Shown: positions 6,977 through 9,807 of the stretch, one piece after another | Layout of the letters: each line of letters opens with the position of its first letter | Position numbering within the stretch: the first letter of the stretch is position 1 | DNA from: a bacterium | GTDB lineage: Bacteria; UBP18; UBA7526 | Direction of reading: 5' to 3' | Length of the DNA: 9,807 nucleotides | Assembly (NCBI GenBank): GCA_011049955.1 | Contig: DRGV01000018.1 | Coordinates: forward strand, 1-9,807 | Notes under the pieces: generated by a model | Databases searched by the model: none | What the model was told of the DNA's origin: nothing | What the model saw: only the letters and a program-made list of their open reading frames with translations | Translations under genes and position numbers: made by a program

Positions 6977-6995
6977 TTGCAACAAATGAAAGAAG

Positions 6996-7009
6996 GTTAT
7001 CCGGATAAC
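6996..7009. repeat. 14-bp perfect palindrome GTTATCCGGATAAC
   Basis: A perfect dyad 20 bases after the plsY stop. There is no U-tract, so it is not a standard terminator. It might be an operator or the remains of a repeat. Confidence 0.5.
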
Positions 7010-7021
7010 TGGTGATCAATA

Positions 7022-7089
7022 GAAAATAGAAAACGGTTGTTGGAAAACGGAAATCGGTAGAGAAGACGGAAAACGGAAAATGGTTGTTA
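7022..7089. repeat. Degenerate heptamer array, GAAAACG consensus
   Basis: Units in order: GAAAATA, GAAAACG, GTTGTTG, GAAAACG, GAAATCG, GTAGAGA, a five-base AGACG, GAAAACG, GAAAATG, GTTGTTA. Nine of ten units are exactly seven bases, and GTTGTT recurs twice in the same phase. Confidence 0.75.
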
Positions 7090-7203
7090 GTTGAATTAGA
7101 TGGACTGGTTGGATTAGGTAGATTAATTTAGTATGCTAGGTGGAATAGGAAATTAGGTGGACTTAATTCAATCCAACAAATTTACTAGTCCAACCAATCC
7201 AAC
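7090..7203. repeat. Imperfect inverted repeat of TTGGATT/AATCCAA words
   Basis: Outer arms 7090-7106 and 7187-7203 are complementary at 14 of 17 positions. Further in, TTGGATT (7109-7115) pairs with AATCCAA (7170-7176). The result is a roughly 110-bp decayed cruciform-like element. Confidence 0.55.
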
Positions 7204-7272
7204 TTTGTTCACTGATGTCAGATCTCTGATTTCCCTATGGTTTTCTGATTTCAGATAACCGATTTCTATATT

Positions 7273-7279
7273 AGGTGAT
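7273..7279 (+). promoter_or_regulatory. Strong Shine-Dalgarno site that fixes the gpsA start
   Basis: AGGTGAT matches the 16S anti-Shine-Dalgarno complement and lies four bases before ATG 7284. The in-frame GTG at 7275 falls inside this site, so it is unlikely to be the start. Confidence 0.75.
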
Positions 7280-7283
7280 TGTC

Positions 7284-8282
7284 ATGAAAAGAATAGCAGT
7301 TCTTGGTGCCGGGAGCTGGGGAACTACCTTAGCCATACTATTGACTAAGAAGGGCCATGGAGTCAGCCTCTGGGAGTATCTAAAAGAGCAGGCCGAAAGG
7401 CTCGATAGAGAGAGGGAGAATCGCCACTTCCTTCCCGGAGTTCCTATCCCCAAAGAAATTTTTATCTCTTCAAACCTAAAAGAGATAATCAAGAGAAAAG
7501 AGATCATATTAATCGTCGTTCCCTCTCAGGTCTTAAGGGAAGTGGTGGAGAAACTGTCAAAGATAAAGATCTCGCCCAAGACCATTCTCGTCAGTGCCAC
7601 AAAAGGGCTGGAGGTGGGAACGAACCTGAGGATGTCCCAGATAATCAAATCCTACTTTCCCAAGAATAGGATAGTCGTCGTTTCCGGACCTTCTCATGCC
7701 GAGGAGGTTTCAATAAAGATACCGGCCACCATCGTGGCCACTGCTTCCAGCGAGAAACTCTCCCGGGAAATCCAAGAAGTCTTCACCACTCCCTACTTCC
7801 GGGTCTACACCAATCCCGACACCGTAGGAGTAGAGCTGGGAGGAGCCTTGAAGAATATCATCGCCATCGCCAGTGGCATATGTGATGGTCTGGGATTAGG
7901 GGATAGCAGTAAGGCGGCTTTAATGACCCGGGGAATAGTGGAGATTGCTCGGTTGGGAGTGGCCATGGGAGCCAAGCAGGAGACCTTTGCCGGATTATCA
8001 GGGATAGGAGATCTCATTACCACCTGCATTAGTAGACATAGTAGGAATCGGGGCTTAGGAGAAAGAATCGCTAAAGGAAGAAAGTTAGAGGAGGCCCAGA
8101 AAGAGATTGGGATGGTTACTGAGGGGGTGCCCACCACAAAAAGCGCCTATGAATTAGCCAAGAAGTATAAGGTGGAGATGCCCATTACTGGGGAACTCTA
8201 TAATATCCTTTTTAAAGGGAAGAACCCCAAGGATGCCGAGTTTGAACTCATGACCAGAAAGACGAAGAGAGAAGATCGGTGA
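7284..8282 (+). CDS. gpsA: NAD(P)H-dependent glycerol-3-phosphate dehydrogenase
   Basis: Reduces dihydroxyacetone phosphate to sn-glycerol-3-phosphate, supplying both PlsY and PgsA; cytoplasmic. From ATG 7284 the protein has 332 residues, a normal length. Visible are the Rossmann GAGSWGTTLA (8-17), VVPSQ (78-82), SATKGLE (104-110), SGPSHAEE (134-141), and the catalytic-domain helix GGALKNIIAIASGICDGL (186-203) with Lys190 as the expected catalytic lysine. GLSGIGDLITTC (237-248), SRNRGLG (253-259) and EGVPTT (280-285) follow. Nothing is missing. The gene follows a repeat-rich spacer after plsY and probably has its own initiation, but the shared pathway links it to pgsA-plsY. Its TGA overlaps the GTG start of the HU-family gene. 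Confidence 0.96.
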   Translation: MKRIAVLGAGSWGTTLAILLTKKGHGVSLWEYLKEQAERLDRERENRHFLPGVPIPKEIFISSNLKEIIKRKEIILIVVPSQVLREVVEKLSKIKISPKTILVSATKGLEVGTNLRMSQIIKSYFPKNRIVVVSGPSHAEEVSIKIPATIVATASSEKLSREIQEVFTTPYFRVYTNPDTVGVELGGALKNIIAIASGICDGLGLGDSSKAALMTRGIVEIARLGVAMGAKQETFAGLSGIGDLITTCISRHSRNRGLGERIAKGRKLEEAQKEIGMVTEGVPTTKSAYELAKKYKVEMPITGELYNILFKGKNPKDAEFELMTRKTKREDR

Positions 8283-8551
8283 TTAAGAAAGACTTGGTTA
8301 ACAGGATAGTATCTCTTGGCTTCTCTAAGAAAAAAGCAAAGGAAGCCATGGAGGCCATCATTGAGGGGATAGGGGAGAGCCTCTCTCGGGGGGAGAAGAT
8401 ACAGATCCAGGGATTGGGCAGTTTTGATATTAGGATAGCAAAGGAGAGGAGAGGACGCAACCCCAAGACTGGAGAGACTCTGAAAATTCCTTCTCGGAAG
8501 GTTCCCGTATTTCGTCCTGCCCCCATCTTAAGAGAGAAAGTGAGGAAGTGA
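8279..8551 (+). CDS. HU/IHF-family DNA-binding protein
   Basis: Small nucleoid protein that binds and bends DNA as a dimer. It has 90 residues, the family's usual size. The N-terminal helices (1-38) include IKKDLVNRIVSLGFSKKKAKEAMEAI. The conserved GLGSFDIR (45-52) leads into the beta-arm with GRNPKTGE (59-66), where Pro62 would intercalate in DNA; IPSRKVPVFRPAPIL follows. FRP and NPKTGE lean towards IHF subunits, but HU and IHF cannot be told apart here. The start is GTG at 8279, overlapping the gpsA stop as GTGA, so translation is probably coupled. The last codons (for REKVRK) and the stop are written in the same GAGAAAGTGAG word that continues as an array after the gene. Confidence 0.93.
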   Translation: MIKKDLVNRIVSLGFSKKKAKEAMEAIIEGIGESLSRGEKIQIQGLGSFDIRIAKERRGRNPKTGETLKIPSRKVPVFRPAPILREKVRK

Positions 8552-8565
8552 GAGCCGGCGACGGG

Positions 8566-8590
8566 GAGAAAGTGAGAAAGTGAGAAAGTG
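8566..8590. repeat. Tandem GAGAAAGT octamers, continuing from the HU gene's 3' end
   Basis: GAGAAAGT is repeated three times without a gap (8566, 8574, 8582). The same word stands at 8534-8541 inside the HU coding end, followed by the variant GAGGAAGTGAGAG that contains the stop codon. Confidence 0.75.
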
Positions 8591-8616
8591 GGACAGCAAT
8601 TAAGCAATTGAGCAAT

Positions 8617-8648
8617 CCCCGAAGGAGTCGCTTCGCGACCCTACGGGG
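8617..8648. repeat. GC-rich stem-loop in the HU-MerR spacer
   Basis: CCCCG (8617-8621) pairs with CGGGG (8644-8648), AGG with CCT inside it, and GTCGC with GCGAC around a TTC loop. No T-run follows on the + strand, so a standard terminator is doubtful. It could stop or stabilise the gpsA-HU transcript, or be a dispersed repeat. Confidence 0.55.
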
Positions 8649-8684
8649 CAGGCAAGTTATCAAGAACAAGGATCAAGGATTCAG

Positions 8685-8713
8685 CCGCCAAAGGCGAGCC
8701 TCGCCAAAGGCGG
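8685..8713. repeat. Double CGCCAAAGGCG hairpin
   Basis: CGCCAAAGGCG occurs at 8686-8696 and 8702-8712. Each copy is itself a CGCC/GGCG hairpin, and the pair also forms one longer palindrome (CCGCC...GGCGG with GGCGAG/CTCGCC inside). A similar ACGCC-GTA-GGCGT lies before the tRNA at 9257-9269. Confidence 0.6.
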
Positions 8714-8756
8714 GGATCGAGCATCCAGTATCTGTGTCTGAACAGAGTGAGGAAAA

Positions 8757-9074
8757 ATGAAAGTCCGCATTCCGAATAAACTATTCTTTTCTATTACCGA
8801 GGTAAGTAAGATTACCAGGGTTCCCTCCCATGTCTTGAGATACTGGGAGAAGGAGTTCAAGCAATTTTTGAAACCCGTGAAGTCCGAAACGAAAAGGAGA
8901 AGGTATCAGAAGAAGGATATTCAGACTATCCTCAGGATAAAGGATTTACTCTATAAGGAAAAATATTCCATTGCCGGGGCAAAGAAGAGGCTAAAGACAG
9001 AGACGCTCTTGCCCGATCTGATAAAGGAGTGTAAGAGAGAACTCCGTAAAATCTTAAGAGTCCTCAATAAGTAA
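8757..9074 (+). CDS. Small MerR-type helix-turn-helix regulator
   Basis: A 105-residue DNA-binding protein. Residues 10-34 (FFSITEVSKITRVPSHVLRYWEKEF) match the MerR winged-helix start, including the typical LRYWE. The wing follows with TKRRRYQKKDIQTILRIKDLLY (45-66), then SIAGAKKRL, and the C-terminal helix (84-105) may form the dimer coiled coil. There is no effector domain, so it is a minimal member rather than a metal or drug sensor. Small MerR-type genes next to an IHF/HU gene are known in several bacterial groups, and that order is seen here. GTGAGGA lies four bases before the ATG. Target genes are unknown. It is separated from HU by about 200 bases, so it may have its own transcript. 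Confidence 0.85.
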   Translation: MKVRIPNKLFFSITEVSKITRVPSHVLRYWEKEFKQFLKPVKSETKRRRYQKKDIQTILRIKDLLYKEKYSIAGAKKRLKTETLLPDLIKECKRELRKILRVLNK

Positions 9075-9077
9075 TTG

Positions 9078-9147
9078 GCTACAGGCTGCAGGCTACAGGT
9101 TACAGGCTCCAAGCCCCAGGCTGCAGGCTACAAGCTGCAGGCTACAA
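9078..9147. repeat. Ten tandem heptamers, GCTACAG consensus
   Basis: Units in order: GCTACAG, GCTGCAG, GCTACAG, GTTACAG, GCTCCAA, GCCCCAG, GCTGCAG, GCTACAA, GCTGCAG, GCTACAA. Every unit is exactly seven bases. Confidence 0.9.
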
Positions 9148-9181
9148 ATCGCTAATCGCACATCGCAAGTCGCACGTCGCG
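9147..9181. repeat. Five tandem heptamers with a TCGC core
   Basis: Units in order: AATCGCT, AATCGCA, CATCGCA, AGTCGCA, CGTCGCG. The core TCGC is invariant, while the two leading bases differ in four of the five units. Confidence 0.85.
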
Positions 9182-9183
9182 TA

Positions 9184-9255
9184 AACGCATTAACGCATTC
9201 ACGTATTTAGGTATTTTCTTATTAACTTATCAACGTATTTACTTATCAACTTATT
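9184..9255. repeat. Nine tandem octamers, AACGTATT consensus
   Basis: Units in order: AACGCATT, AACGCATT, CACGTATT, TAGGTATT, TTCTTATT, AACTTATC, AACGTATT, TACTTATC, AACTTATT. All are eight bases and ungapped. The period changes from seven to eight relative to the arrays just before. Confidence 0.85.
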
Positions 9256-9273
9256 TACGCCGTAGGCGTTTAT

Positions 9274-9351
9274 CGGGGCGTAGCGCAGTTGGTTTAGCGC
9301 ACCTGAATGGGGTTCAGGAGGTCGCTGGTTCGAATCCAGTCGCCCCGACCA
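9274..9351 (+). tRNA. tRNA-Pro (anticodon GGG)
   Basis: A full cloverleaf can be folded: acceptor CGGGGCG/CGCCCCG, D-stem GCGC/GCGC, anticodon stem CCTGA/TCAGG, and T-stem GCTGG/CCAGT (last pair G-T) with loop TTCGAAT. The anticodon loop is ATGGGGT with GGG at 9309-9311, G37, and the A32-U38 combination also found in E. coli proL. The C1-G72 pair and A73 fit bacterial tRNA-Pro, and the 3' CCA is encoded. It reads CCC and CCU codons. Confidence 0.96.
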
Positions 9352-9545
9352 TAAACACGGATAGACACGGATAACAACACGGATGAGCACGGATAAAAAA
9401 CAAGAATCGTGCATAAACGAAGTAGTTCAGTTATTTTATGAGCAAAGCGAATAAAAGAGGCAACTTGTTTGGCTCATTCTAAGTTATACATCATTGGCTC
9501 AGAAACCTATCGGCAAGGAATCCAATCAAAGAATAGGAGACAACT
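9352..9545. other. Gene-free spacer between tRNA-Pro and the ACR3-type gene
   Basis: After the CACGGAT array this stretch is AT-rich and holds a direct repeat TTGGCTCA at 9469-9476 and 9494-9501 (25 bases apart). No arsR-like gene and no firm promoter are seen. The ribosome site TAGGAG (9534-9539) lies six bases before the next gene. Confidence 0.5.
9356..9394. repeat. Four CACGGAT words after the tRNA
   Basis: CACGGAT occurs at 9356, 9366, 9378 and 9388 (spacings 10, 12, 10). Its reverse complement ATCCGTG occurs upstream of miaA (2071) and pgsA (5806), so the same word is used in several spacers in both orientations. Confidence 0.75.
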
Positions 9546-9807
9546 GTGCACAAACATAAGGAAAAACTGAGCTTTTTTGAAAGGTATCTGACCCTGTGGG
9601 TCTTTCTATCTATGGGAATAGGGATAATAGCGGGAAGGATTTTTCCCCAGCTCGGCAAATTTATCCTTCGTTTTACCATAGCTGACGTTTGGATACCGAT
9701 AGCCATCGCTCTATTCTTTATGATATATCCAATTATGTTAAGAATAGATTTTGGAGCCGTGGTCAGAGCAGGCAAAACACCCAAGCCGATAGCCATTACG
9801 CTCTTTG
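9546..9807 (+). CDS. ACR3-family arsenite efflux permease, N-terminal part cut by the window edge
   Basis: The gene starts at a GTG preceded by TAGGAG with six-base spacing and runs open to the window edge, giving 87 residues. The sequence LSFFERYLTLWVFLSMGIGIIAGRIFP, continuing with GKFILRF and a second segment IPIAIALFFMIYPIMLRIDFGAV, is the characteristic N-terminus of Acr3 transporters of the bile/arsenite/riboflavin transporter superfamily. These expel arsenite from the cytoplasm. KTPKPIAIT, between the second and third membrane segments, also fits the family. The catalytic cysteine expected in a later membrane helix lies beyond the window. No ArsR or ArsC gene is visible on this side; they may follow. 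A related bile-acid symporter family member is a weaker alternative. Confidence 0.85.
   Translation, partial: MHKHKEKLSFFERYLTLWVFLSMGIGIIAGRIFPQLGKFILRFTIADVWIPIAIALFFMIYPIMLRIDFGAVVRAGKTPKPIAITLF

Larger units (their letters stand above)
6977..7283. other. Gene-free spacer with GAAAACG heptamers and an imperfect long inverted repeat
   Basis: About 300 bases without a gene. It holds in order a 14-bp perfect palindrome (6996-7009), an array of degenerate GAAAACG heptamers (7022-7089), an imperfect inverted repeat built of TTGGATT/AATCCAA words (7090-7203), and a stretch with repeated TCTGAT-type words (7215-7265). The gpsA ribosome site closes it. Confidence 0.6.
8552..8756. other. Gene-free spacer with octamers and GC-rich hairpins
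   Basis: Holds GAGAAAGT octamers (to 8590), AAGCAATTGAGCAAT words, a GC-rich hairpin (8617-8648), GATCAAGGAT-type words and a double CGCCAAAGGCG element (8685-8713). The MerR ribosome site GTGAGGA ends the spacer. There is no gene. Confidence 0.6.
9075..9273. other. Gene-free spacer built almost wholly of short-word arrays
   Basis: Between the MerR gene and the tRNA, three arrays follow one another with almost no other sequence: 9078-9147, 9147-9181 and 9184-9255. A small hairpin ACGCC-GTA-GGCGT (9257-9269) comes last. The tRNA promoter, if local, would have to lie within the AT-rich octamer array; I cannot assign boxes with confidence. Confidence 0.7.

Noticed and set aside
7275..7283. GTG start for gpsA
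   Set aside because: The GTG lies within the Shine-Dalgarno sequence AGGTGAT that serves ATG 7284, and family proteins start close to the GAGSWG motif.
9199..9414. Minus-strand frame of 71 codons over the tRNA region, containing SNQRPPEPHSGALNQLRYAP
   Set aside because: This peptide is the reverse-strand translation of the tRNA-Pro gene, a frequent false protein in databases. The tRNA fold is complete, so no gene is called.
9438..9482. Tiny + strand frame of 14 codons (MSKANKRGNLFGSF)
   Set aside because: No ribosome site, no known family and very short; indistinguishable from chance.
9491..9796. Minus-strand frame of 101 codons opposite the ACR3 start
   Set aside because: The + strand reads as a well-matched transporter N-terminus with a ribosome site; the opposite frame has no such support.

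Overview
This window looks like chromosomal DNA from an uncultured bacterium of moderate, slightly AT-rich composition. All protein genes I can support lie on the + strand. They encode exported lipoproteins with bacterial lipoboxes, a SpoIID/LytB wall protein, an SLH-type lipoprotein and bacterial-type phospholipid synthesis enzymes, together with a tRNA-Pro that carries an encoded CCA end. The mix of TolB-like propeller lipoproteins, SpoIID without other sporulation genes, and gene spacers full of degenerate 7-8 bp words recalls genomes of candidate phyla such as Omnitrophota. That placement is a guess; nothing here fixes the phylum.

Layout. (1) 11-1860: a seven-motif beta-propeller lipoprotein is translationally coupled (GTGA overlap) to a SagB/ThcOx-type nitroreductase with an apparent signal peptide. 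(2) 2082-5565: miaA, an SLH-motif lipoprotein and a TPR-SpoIID protein overlap end to end and look like one transcription unit. miaA is interrupted in frame by four almost identical 84-bp repeats (2637-2972), each folding into two adjacent hairpins; they add 112 residues to an otherwise normal enzyme of about 305 residues. (3) 5833-8551: pgsA, plsY, gpsA and an HU/IHF gene. GpsA makes sn-glycerol-3-phosphate, PlsY acylates it, and PgsA uses glycerol-3-phosphate again to make phosphatidylglycerophosphate, so this is a glycerophospholipid cluster with a nucleoid protein at its end. (4) 8757-9074: a short MerR-type DNA-binding protein. (5) 9274-9351: tRNA-Pro(GGG). (6) 9546 to the window edge: the start of an ACR3-type arsenite efflux permease with a GTG start.

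The spacers are the second unusual element. The stretches 1861-2081, 5566-5832, 6977-7283, 8552-8756, 9075-9273 and 9352-9545 contain no convincing gene. Most are tiled with degenerate heptamers or octamers, each spacer with its own word, plus small palindromes. The clearest case runs almost without a gap from 9078 to 9255: ten heptamers, five heptamers of another word, then nine octamers, ending just before the tRNA. One octamer array starts inside the last codons of the HU gene and includes its stop codon.

I do not see a complete new multi-gene system such as a defence island, CRISPR array or mobile element with a transposase. The best candidate for something undescribed is the in-frame, tandemly amplified double-hairpin element in miaA. 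It resembles in principle the palindromic elements of Rickettsia that insert into coding genes, but I do not recognise its sequence.
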